Shown in pieces: positions 1 to 5,743 of a DNA stretch of 21,366 bases. Every line of letters begins with the position of its first letter. Positions within the stretch are counted from its first letter, which is position 1. Under the pieces are notes generated by a model. That model searched no databases and had not been told where the DNA came from. It saw only the letters and a program-made list of their open reading frames with translations. Origin of the DNA: an uncultured Lachnospiraceae bacterium (lineage in GTDB: Bacteria > Bacillota > Clostridia > Lachnospirales > Lachnospiraceae); NCBI GenBank assembly GCA_937965795.1, contig CALCMD010000015.1, positions 1 through 21,366 of the forward strand, written 5' to 3'. The translations under genes were made by a program, and so were the position numbers.

Positions 1-502
1 CATAAAACCCATATCCGGCAACCAGGACCGCAGCAATACGCAGAAGTATTCGCAGCGGTTTGGAAGAAACCGGTCCGGCAGCTTTGCGCACCATGCCCAG
101 GATCATATTCCAGTGCAGGCCGAGATGCAGAGCCATCAGCACAAATCCCCAAAATGCGGAAAGCACATGTAATTGCCTTGCCAGAGCGATCCCTCCGTGA
201 ATCGGCAGGAAAGCAAAAACTTCTCTGGAAAGTATGATCCCGCTTACCATTAAACCGAGCATGGAAAGTAACACAGCAAAGTTTATCACGGTCTGAAAAA
301 TGCGTACAGGCGTATATTTTCCTTTGAAAAGATGGCTGTACCAGCTCCGGTTCAAAATATGATGGGCAATCCACAAGATCAGCATAGCTGCACCAAGCCA
401 TTCATGGGCGGAATCTCCGGTGAGCTGCCGCGCCATTAAAAACAGCAACAATACTGTCATAATCATATCAATGACGATTTTACATATAAATTTTTTCTTC
501 AT
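1..502 (-). CDS. DUF4405 membrane protein (cytochrome b561-like), 3' end outside window
   Basis: The first 167 residues are visible and the gene runs off the left edge. The start at 502 follows a GGAGG site. The protein is strongly hydrophobic, with four or more predicted membrane helices. His33, His47, His48, His112, His126 and His130 are all conserved at the same positions in the paralogue at 12452-13150, and about 80 of the first 140 residues are identical by eye without gaps. DUF4405 proteins resemble di-heme cytochrome b561/formate dehydrogenase gamma subunits, so heme binding is plausible but inferred. It is the last visible gene of the first redox cluster, 129 bp behind a flavodoxin lipoprotein, which suggests a membrane electron carrier for that flavodoxin. 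The family is fairly sure; the function is not. Confidence 0.8.
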   Translation of the reverse strand, partial: MKKKFICKIVIDMIMTVLLLFLMARQLTGDSAHEWLGAAMLILWIAHHILNRSWYSHLFKGKYTPVRIFQTVINFAVLLSMLGLMVSGIILSREVFAFLPIHGGIALARQLHVLSAFWGFVLMALHLGLHWNMILGMVRKAAGPVSSKPLRILLRIAAVLVAGYGFY

Positions 503-532
503 CAGAAACATTCCTCCCATTTACAGATAAGC

Positions 533-644
533 GCCTGCCTGTTAACCCACGGGCAGGCCCTTACCTGTTATTGTTACTCAATCAGCGGATATTCGGAATC
601 CGCTTTGCTACTTTCTCATGAACGCAGAATCTCATTCCGCGTTC
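533..644 (-). other. Three successive stem-loops between flavodoxin and DUF4405 genes
   Basis: Three inverted repeats lie in a row. The first, 620-644, has GAACGC/GCGTTC arms extended by GAAT/ATTC and overlaps the flavodoxin stop codon. The second, 584-604, has 7-bp AGCGGAT/ATCCGCT arms. The third, 533-558, has GCCTGCC/GGCAGGC arms. None is followed by a T-run on the minus strand, so they do not look like intrinsic terminators. They may stabilise or process the mRNA. Confidence 0.4.
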
Positions 645-1417
645 AAATTCAGCCCATTGACCCAATTTACAACCTCGTTTTCTGCTCCCGCGACACTGTT
701 TCGGGAAATAGAAAGCCCATCAGAAATAACCGTTGCGTTCGGCTGCAATTCCGAAATCGTCTGAATGGTTCTGGAAAATCCGCTTCCGCCGTGGGTAGTA
801 AACGGAATAATGGTTTTTCCGCTGAAATCATATTCCTCAAGGAATGTGTAGAGCGGCATTGGCAGATCAGCGTTCCAGTTCGGATAACCCAGGAAAATCA
901 CATCATAGCTGTCGGGATTTTCAATCTTCGTCGCAAGCTCCGGTCTTGCGTTATCTGCTTTTTCATTATAAGCAAACTCCAGGAGAGGATCATGCGTTGT
1001 CGGATAATCCTGCACTGTTTCGATGGAAAACAGATCGCCGCCCGTTTCACGCTGAATGATCTGAGCAATGTACTGGTTATTTCCCAAAACCTCGCCTTCC
1101 ACTGCCACACGGCTCGCACTGGCTACGGTATCCACACCGTCCGTTTCCATAACGGAAAAATACGCGATCAGAATATTACCGTTTCCGGCATCCGCTGTCC
1201 CCGGAGCTTCAGTATTCTCCGTTCCATTGTTTGTTGTTTCAGCATCCGCTGATTCCTCTGTGCTTTCTTTTGTACCGCCGTCACCGGATTCCATTGCCAA
1301 AGCCGCCGTTTCTGTCTCCGTCGATACATCCCCTGCTGTATTCTGACTATTATTTCCACAGCCCGCCAGAGAAAGAACCAGCAGCGCGGAAAGAAGTATG
1401 GCTGTTATTTTTTTCAT
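632..1417 (-). CDS. Flavodoxin-family lipoprotein, long-loop type
   Basis: This 261-residue protein has a signal peptide ending in the lipobox LAGC (Cys20), a Ser/Thr/Glu-rich linker to about residue 80, then a flavodoxin domain (Flavodoxin_4-like) beginning NILIAYFS. The usual compact FMN-phosphate loop after YFS is replaced by a longer stretch rich in Asp, Val and Ala before the first helix, as in the fusion protein at 14025-15059. The FMN-side motif GYPNW and a GKTIIPF strand are present. It should be lipid-anchored on the outer face of the membrane, carrying FMN as a one-electron carrier or reductase; the partner is unknown. The start has an AAAGGAG site that overlaps the stop of the upstream small lipoprotein gene, so the two are translated as an operon. 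The family is secure; the redox partner is inference. Confidence 0.88.
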   Translation of the reverse strand: MKKITAILLSALLVLSLAGCGNNSQNTAGDVSTETETAALAMESGDGGTKESTEESADAETTNNGTENTEAPGTADAGNGNILIAYFSVMETDGVDTVASASRVAVEGEVLGNNQYIAQIIQRETGGDLFSIETVQDYPTTHDPLLEFAYNEKADNARPELATKIENPDSYDVIFLGYPNWNADLPMPLYTFLEEYDFSGKTIIPFTTHGGSGFSRTIQTISELQPNATVISDGLSISRNSVAGAENEVVNWVNGLNLNAE

Positions 1418-1431
1418 AGAATTTCGCTCCT

Positions 1432-1560
1432 TTACTTTTTATCGTGATCTATGTCAACAGACGCTTTTCCCCATCTGGTAAGCTGCCTGCCAGTCCCGCA
1501 TCCTGTCAGAGCAGCCGCCATGAGCAACAGCAGTCCTGCCCGAAAACATTTCCTTTGCAT
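1432..1560 (-). CDS. Small 42-residue lipoprotein
   Basis: A short ORF fills the gap between two flavodoxin genes, 13 bp after one and 14 bp before the other. It has a good GAAGGAG site, a basic N-terminus, a hydrophobic core and the lipobox LTGC with Cys21. Only 21 mostly polar residues follow, ending in DHDKK. It would give a very small lipid-anchored peptide on the outer membrane face. I do not recognise it. It could be a real partner of the flavodoxins or the signal-peptide stump of a lost flavodoxin gene. The tight spacing and intact signals favour an expressed gene. Confidence 0.6.
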   Translation of the reverse strand: MQRKCFRAGLLLLMAAALTGCGTGRQLTRWGKASVDIDHDKK

Positions 1561-1573
1561 AAGTCTTCTCCTT

Positions 1574-2257
1574 CTATTCCATGATCCCAAGTCTCTGTAT
1601 CCAGGGTTCAATATCATCCAGATCATTTGCGGTTAGTCCCTCCGCAATCTCCGCATCCGGGCAAAGCTCACTGAAAATATGAAGGCTGTTTCCTATGTCA
1701 TCGCTTGCACTGGTGCAGAAAGGAATGATTGTTTTGCCGGAAAAATCATTGTCTGCAAGGAAGGTGGCAATCATAGCCGGTGCTTCATCCCACCAGATGG
1801 GATACCCCACAAACACGGTATCATACTCCGCAATGCTGTCCACAGATACGGTAATCTCCGGTTGTACGCCATTCAGAATTTCTGCTTCAGCCTCTTCCTC
1901 TAAATCGCCATATTCCTCTGCTCTCTGAATTTCTGCCAAATCACCGCCTGTATAATCTGCGATTATCTGTGCTACTTCCTCCGTATTTCCCGTATGAGAA
2001 AAATATGCGACCAGAATCTTTCTGCCGTCCACAGCCGCATTTTCTATACCCGATTCCGCTGCTTTCTCCGATGTTTCTGCCATTTCCGTTCCGGATGCTT
2101 CTTCTGCCTGTTCCATCTGCGACGTCTCTGCAGACGTTTCCGTTTCCTTTTCAGCAGATAAGTTGCTTGCAGAAGTACTGCTGTTGCCGCAAGCTGTTAA
2201 TGCAAACATAAGCAGCGCTATCACCACAACTATTCCAAACATTCTTTTTGCTTTCAT
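1574..2257 (-). CDS. Flavodoxin-family lipoprotein, short-loop type
   Basis: This 227-residue protein has a signal peptide with lipobox LTAC (Cys23) and a Glu/Ser/Thr-rich linker to about residue 78, then a flavodoxin domain starting KILVAYFS. The FMN-phosphate loop is canonical (SHTGNTEE), the isoalloxazine-side motif is GYPIWWDEAP, and GKTIIPFCT follows. It should be an FMN protein anchored outside the cell. The start is preceded by GAGGAGG. It lies 84 bp behind the RibD-like gene and directly before a tiny lipoprotein and a second flavodoxin of the long-loop type. Its closest companion in the window is the protein at 13194-13979, which has the same GYPIWW motif. FMN binding is well supported; substrate and partner are unknown. 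Confidence 0.9.
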   Translation of the reverse strand: MKAKRMFGIVVVIALLMFALTACGNSSTSASNLSAEKETETSAETSQMEQAEEASGTEMAETSEKAAESGIENAAVDGRKILVAYFSHTGNTEEVAQIIADYTGGDLAEIQRAEEYGDLEEEAEAEILNGVQPEITVSVDSIAEYDTVFVGYPIWWDEAPAMIATFLADNDFSGKTIIPFCTSASDDIGNSLHIFSELCPDAEIAEGLTANDLDDIEPWIQRLGIME

Positions 2258-2341
2258 TGTATTTCCTCCTCGTTTGTTCTATATTAATACAATACCAAAA
2301 AATCCGGGCTGTAACGCTTTCTGGTAGTTTTCTTCCTCCTG

Positions 2342-3052
2342 TTACCTGCCAGTTACCGTATATACCAGCCGGACTCCATCGCCTTTCAGCCGTTCTATAT
2401 TTTTCAGACGGAAAGCAGCCGGTTCACCGGGCGGAAGCAGCGCCGATTTTTCAAATACGGTAACAGAATCCGGATTTCCATCCGCAACGGGGGCAAGCAA
2501 AAGACTCAGTTCATCCACCACACCCTGCTGCAGGAATGTCCAGTTAATCGTGCCTCCGCCGCAGATCAGCAGCGTGCCGATCCCGAATAACTGATATAAC
2601 TTTTCCAAAGCCAGTCTGCCATCCAGCATTTTCGAACCGGCCAGAATATAGGATACGCCGTGCCTGCGAAGATAAGCTCTGTAAGCTGCCGGTGTCTGCT
2701 CCGTCAGGACTTCAATCACATGAGCATCCGGTCTCCCCGGTTTACAAAAGGTCCCCGATTCCCAACCGATCTCTCCCTGTGTATCCACTGAAACATAGTA
2801 GAGTGCAGCATGATCTTCTGCCACAAAATCACCGTCAGGAACCTTTTCCCCCGGATCAGGCTCCGGTTTACGGTTTCCTGTAAATTCCTTTGTTGTTACC
2901 GTTCCGTAAAGCCATGCATCCGCCTGATATTCGGAACGGATACGGGCATATTCCCCGCTTACCGTTCCGGCAGCTTCTGTTCCCATAAATGCCCCGGTAA
3001 TTTTTCCATCCAGTGCACTTAATATATGACATATGGTGTATGGTCTTTCCAT
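2342..3052 (-). CDS. RibD C-terminal/dihydrofolate reductase-like protein
   Basis: I place the start at 3052 (MERPYTICH), which follows a GGGAGGG site and gives 236 residues. The longer frame to 3076 would overlap the upstream dehydrogenase stop. The sequence has the RibD-C/DHFR fold signature: an early SALDGKI strand and loop, YGTVTTKEF, a central YVSVDT strand, and LLICGGGTIN before the final VDELSLLLAP strand. Proteins of this type are NADPH-dependent reductases of pterin- or pyrimidine-like substrates. It lacks the RibD deaminase domain and sits outside any riboflavin operon, so a role in riboflavin synthesis is unlikely. It lies 14 bp behind the alcohol dehydrogenase and is probably co-transcribed with it. 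Family clear; substrate unknown. Confidence 0.82.
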   Translation of the reverse strand: MERPYTICHILSALDGKITGAFMGTEAAGTVSGEYARIRSEYQADAWLYGTVTTKEFTGNRKPEPDPGEKVPDGDFVAEDHAALYYVSVDTQGEIGWESGTFCKPGRPDAHVIEVLTEQTPAAYRAYLRRHGVSYILAGSKMLDGRLALEKLYQLFGIGTLLICGGGTINWTFLQQGVVDELSLLLAPVADGNPDSVTVFEKSALLPPGEPAAFRLKNIERLKGDGVRLVYTVTGR

Positions 3053-3066
3053 CTGTTTTCCCTCCC

Positions 3067-4212
3067 TTACATACATTCCAGGAGAATCTGATAAACCTCT
3101 TCCCGTTCAAGCTGACGTGGATTACATTTAATAATGTTGCAGGTATCCGCCACCTGACGCAGCACCTCCGGAGTAATTTCAACCGTGGATTTCAACTGAT
3201 TCATTTTCACAGGAAGGCCACACTCTTTAATAAAGTTTTCCAGAGCATCCACACCGGCCTCCGGGGTATCCACACCAAATACCACTTTTGCAAACCGGGT
3301 GAATTTTTCCGGTGCATCTTTCACGATATGCCGGTAATAGACTGGCTGGATCACCGCAAGTCCCTGCCCGTGATTGCAGTCCGTATAGGCTCCAAGCTGG
3401 TGTTCGATCTGATGTGCCTGAAAATCAGTCAGGCGTCCACATTTTAAAATCCCGTTTTCTGCCATCGCCGAATCCCACATCAGATTGCTTCTTGCCTGAC
3501 GATCATTAATATCCTTCAGCAAACGACGCATATTGACTACCGTATTTTTCATAACCGCCAGCGCCAGATCGTCCGATACATTATCTTCATCGGAAGTGCC
3601 CAGATAGGTTTCCATTGCATGACTCAACGTATCAAAAGCACCGGAAATTACCTGCATAGCCGGAACCGACATGGTATACGCCGGATCAAGAACGGCAAAG
3701 GATGCTGCAGTTCCAAAGATGGGGCCTTTCCATTTCTTTTCTTCGTAAGTGATGACTGCTCCTGCGTTCATTTCCGCACCGGTTCCGGATGCCGTCACAA
3801 CCGCACCCATCGGAATCCCCGCTGTCGGAAATTTTCCCTTGCCATACTCCATGTCCCAGATATCTTCATCCAGTACCGCCTGTGCGGAAATCACCTTGCA
3901 GCAGTCAATCACGCTGCCTCCGCCGACAGCCAGAATAAAGTCCACATGCTGTTCCCTAACCAGCGCAGCACCTTCCTGCACCTTTGTATAGGTTGGATTT
4001 GACATAATTCCAGAGAAGTCCACCACCTTTTTGCCCGCCTGGGTAAGCAGAGCTCGCATCTCATCGTAAACTCCGTTCTTTTTTATGGAACCGCCGCCAT
4101 ACGCCAGCATCACGTTTTCGCCAACTTTTCCAAGCTCTGCCTGAAGTGCCTGCATGGCGCTCCTTTCTCCAAAATAAACTTTTGTGGGGTAAGAAAATGT
4201 AAATTTGTTCAT
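3067..4212 (-). CDS. yqhD: YqhD-type iron-containing alcohol dehydrogenase
   Basis: This 381-residue group III alcohol dehydrogenase has the family's full length. Metal ligands fall at Asp194, His198, His267 and His281, the same numbers as in E. coli YqhD, and the N-terminal GGGS (39-42) and GGGSVID (97-103) motifs bind NADP(H). YqhD-type enzymes reduce a wide range of short aldehydes, including toxic ones, to alcohols in the cytoplasm. The gene has its own MerR-type promoter at 4247-4292, nearly identical to that of the CMD gene upstream, so aldehyde or electrophile induction through the MerR regulator is likely. The start has an AGGAGGC site. The symbol reflects subfamily rather than proven orthology; the Clostridium butanol dehydrogenases are close alternatives. 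Confidence 0.92.
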   Translation of the reverse strand: MNKFTFSYPTKVYFGERSAMQALQAELGKVGENVMLAYGGGSIKKNGVYDEMRALLTQAGKKVVDFSGIMSNPTYTKVQEGAALVREQHVDFILAVGGGSVIDCCKVISAQAVLDEDIWDMEYGKGKFPTAGIPMGAVVTASGTGAEMNAGAVITYEEKKWKGPIFGTAASFAVLDPAYTMSVPAMQVISGAFDTLSHAMETYLGTSDEDNVSDDLALAVMKNTVVNMRRLLKDINDRQARSNLMWDSAMAENGILKCGRLTDFQAHQIEHQLGAYTDCNHGQGLAVIQPVYYRHIVKDAPEKFTRFAKVVFGVDTPEAGVDALENFIKECGLPVKMNQLKSTVEITPEVLRQVADTCNIIKCNPRQLEREEVYQILLECM

Positions 4213-4246
4213 CGTAAAATGCCTCCTATGATTTCAATCTTTTATA

Positions 4247-4292
4247 CGCTTGTTATAACCGCTTATATTTTTCGGTTGTTGCTATCAGTCAG
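4247..4292 (-). promoter_or_regulatory. MerR-type promoter of the YqhD-like gene
   Basis: On the minus strand CTGACT (4287-4292) and TATAAG (4262-4267) are separated by 19 bp, the unusual spacing used by MerR-activated promoters. The 46-bp block matches the CMD promoter at 5148-5193 at about 35 positions without a gap, including the core after TATAA(T/G): CGGTTAT.ACAA.CG. The -35 box overlaps the CMD stop codon. The dyad in the spacer is weaker than in the CMD promoter. Confidence 0.7.
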
Positions 4293-5031
4293 CAGATTTT
4301 GATACTTCATCTATTATGTTCATAGCGTTCAGGCTGCGGGGATAGCCAATATACGGCATACACTGCTCCACAACACTGTAAAGCTTTTCTTTATCATTGC
4401 CCACTCCAAAATTTCCCGCCGTATGTCCGCGAAGCTGGTTTTCACAGCCGCCCTGTGCGAGGATAAAGCAGAATGTGATCATTTCGCGCTCCTGATCGTT
4501 CAGGCCGTTCCGGGTATAGTAATCACCGAAACAGTTATCCGCCAGCCATCGGTTGATATTCCGGCGAAGAACAGGTCCATCCGTCTGCCGTTTCGCCATA
4601 CCCTCCCCAAATAGCGCCATCTGTTTTGTAAGCCCGTCTCCGAATCTGGTCTTTTCGTTTGTAGTCCCCTGCGGTGCGAGCGGCAGATCGATCCCATGCT
4701 GCTCCATAATCTGGTTTGCCGCCAGAAGGAAATCATAAGTACGTCCAATTCCAAGATAGGCTGTCGCCTGATAGATAACCTCTTTTATCGCAACAGGATC
4801 AATTCCTGCACTCAGCGCCGCATGGAGCATATTCCGAAATTCTCCCATTCCCTGGCAGCCGAGCAATGCGGACAGGATGCAAAGCATCTGCTCCCTTTCC
4901 GTTAGTTTGTTTTTCTCTGCTACTTCTCCCTGAGAGAAATTTGCAATGATCTCTGCAAATTCGGGATCTGTCTTTCTTAAATCTGATGAGACTCCTGCAA
5001 ATAATTTTTGCATTCTTTTTTCTGTATCCAT
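4285..5031 (-). CDS. Two-domain carboxymuconolactone decarboxylase-family protein
   Basis: I choose ATG at 5031 (248 residues). A TTG start at 5040 would sit only 2 nt after the GGGAGG site, whereas the ATG is 11 nt away. Two CMD/AhpD-like helical domains are seen: residues about 40-110 (with TEREQMLC and the AYLGIGRTYDFL helix) and about 160-240 (with GLNDQEREMI, GHTAGNFG and PYIGYPRSLNAM). The classic AhpD CxxC pair is not obvious. Bacterial members often travel with aldehyde reductases, cupins and flavodoxins and are thought to act on small electrophiles or as peroxidase-like enzymes; the true reaction is often unknown. It is the first gene of the cluster and is divergent from MerR with a shared control region. 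Confidence 0.88.
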   Translation of the reverse strand: MDTEKRMQKLFAGVSSDLRKTDPEFAEIIANFSQGEVAEKNKLTEREQMLCILSALLGCQGMGEFRNMLHAALSAGIDPVAIKEVIYQATAYLGIGRTYDFLLAANQIMEQHGIDLPLAPQGTTNEKTRFGDGLTKQMALFGEGMAKRQTDGPVLRRNINRWLADNCFGDYYTRNGLNDQEREMITFCFILAQGGCENQLRGHTAGNFGVGNDKEKLYSVVEQCMPYIGYPRSLNAMNIIDEVSKSAD

Positions 5032-5141
5032 ATTACTCAAAACCTCCCTATCTTGTAAAATTTGTCAAAACTTTTTCATTGTTAGGATGTATCACTCCTT
5101 ACCCTTGCAATTTTACTGTTTTTGTGCTAAGATACGTTTGT

Positions 5142-5170
5142 TTGAACCGATTGTCATAACCGATTATAGA
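5142..5170 (+). promoter_or_regulatory. Promoter of the MerR gene
   Basis: TTGAAC (5142-5147) and TATAGA (5165-5170) are 17 bp apart on the plus strand and lie 79 bp before the MerR start. The -10 box overlaps the minus-strand -10 of the CMD gene, and the MerR operator falls over the expected transcription start. This arrangement predicts autorepression. Confidence 0.55.
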
Positions 5171-5193
5171 TTACGGTAGTTACTACCGGTCAA
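5148..5193 (-). promoter_or_regulatory. MerR-activated promoter and operator of the CMD gene
   Basis: On the minus strand TTGACC (5188-5193) and TATAAT (5163-5168) flank a 19-bp spacer. Within the spacer is a dyad, CGGTAG/CTACCG, centred on 3 bp (5174-5188). A 19-bp spacer containing a palindrome is the hallmark of promoters that MerR proteins activate by DNA distortion. It lies in the divergent gap between CMD and MerR and is duplicated upstream of the YqhD-like gene. Confidence 0.82.
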
Positions 5194-5249
5194 TACTGAT
5201 TTGCAAATTTTTCGTGAATTATTTGTGAACAGCAGAGGAGGCAATCAAG

Positions 5250-5648
5250 ATGTATACGATGATGCAGGTCTGCCGGGAACTGGATATGACCTACCAGACC
5301 TTAAAATACTATTGCAATGAGGGACTGATCCCCAACGTCAAAAGAGACGCCAACAACCGACGAATTTTTGATGAAAAAGATGTAAAATGGATCAAAGATC
5401 TTACCTGTCTGAAAAAATGCGACATGAGCATCCAGGAAATGAAGGACTACCTGGCTCTTTGCCTGCAGGGTGAGTCCACGATTCCAAAAAGGAAAGAAAT
5501 GCTCGCCCGAAAGCAGGAAGCTTTGCGTACTTCCATTCAGGAATTGGAGGATAGTCTCGCCTACATCGACTGGAAGCAGAATTTCTACGATGAGGTACTT
5601 TCCGGCAAACGGCCTTATGTCAGCAATTTAATCAGGACAGAGGACTAA
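5250..5648 (+). CDS. MerR-family transcriptional regulator, AdhR/NmlR-like
   Basis: This 132-residue protein begins with the MerR winged helix (MMQVCRELDMTYQTLKYY, then EGLIPN and RRIFDEKDVKWI), followed by the dimerising coiled coil from about residue 75 and the end SLAYIDWKQNFYDEVLSGKRP. There is no large effector domain, as expected for the short electrophile-sensing AdhR/NmlR class. Cysteines are at 8, 22, 53, 57 and 71; Cys53 lies close to the thiol that AdhR uses to sense aldehydes, so a thiol switch is plausible. The start follows GAGGAGG. It is divergent from CMD, with a 19-bp-spacer promoter between them, so it very likely activates the CMD and dehydrogenase genes in response to carbonyl compounds. 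The inducer is inferred. Confidence 0.93.
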   Translation: MYTMMQVCRELDMTYQTLKYYCNEGLIPNVKRDANNRRIFDEKDVKWIKDLTCLKKCDMSIQEMKDYLALCLQGESTIPKRKEMLARKQEALRTSIQELEDSLAYIDWKQNFYDEVLSGKRPYVSNLIRTED

Positions 5649-5652
5649 AAAC

Positions 5653-5696
5653 AACCGTGTATCTATGGTAAGCATCCATGATACACGGTTATTTTT
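5653..5696. terminator. Bidirectional terminator between MerR and GH3 genes
   Basis: An 11-bp stem AACCGTGTATC/GATACACGGTT, extended by ATGG/CCAT, sits 5 bp after the MerR stop and is followed by ATTTTT on the plus strand. On the minus strand it is followed by TTGTTTTT, so it can also end the convergent GH3 transcript. Confidence 0.85.
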
Positions 5697-5743
5697 CAAT
5701 TAATTTCTTACATCGTCAACAGCAAAATCTTCATCTTTTCCTA

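Noticed and set aside
2258..2341. A separate promoter for the first flavodoxin gene
   Set aside because: AT-rich with several partial -10-like matches, but no -35/-10 pair clearly better than chance.
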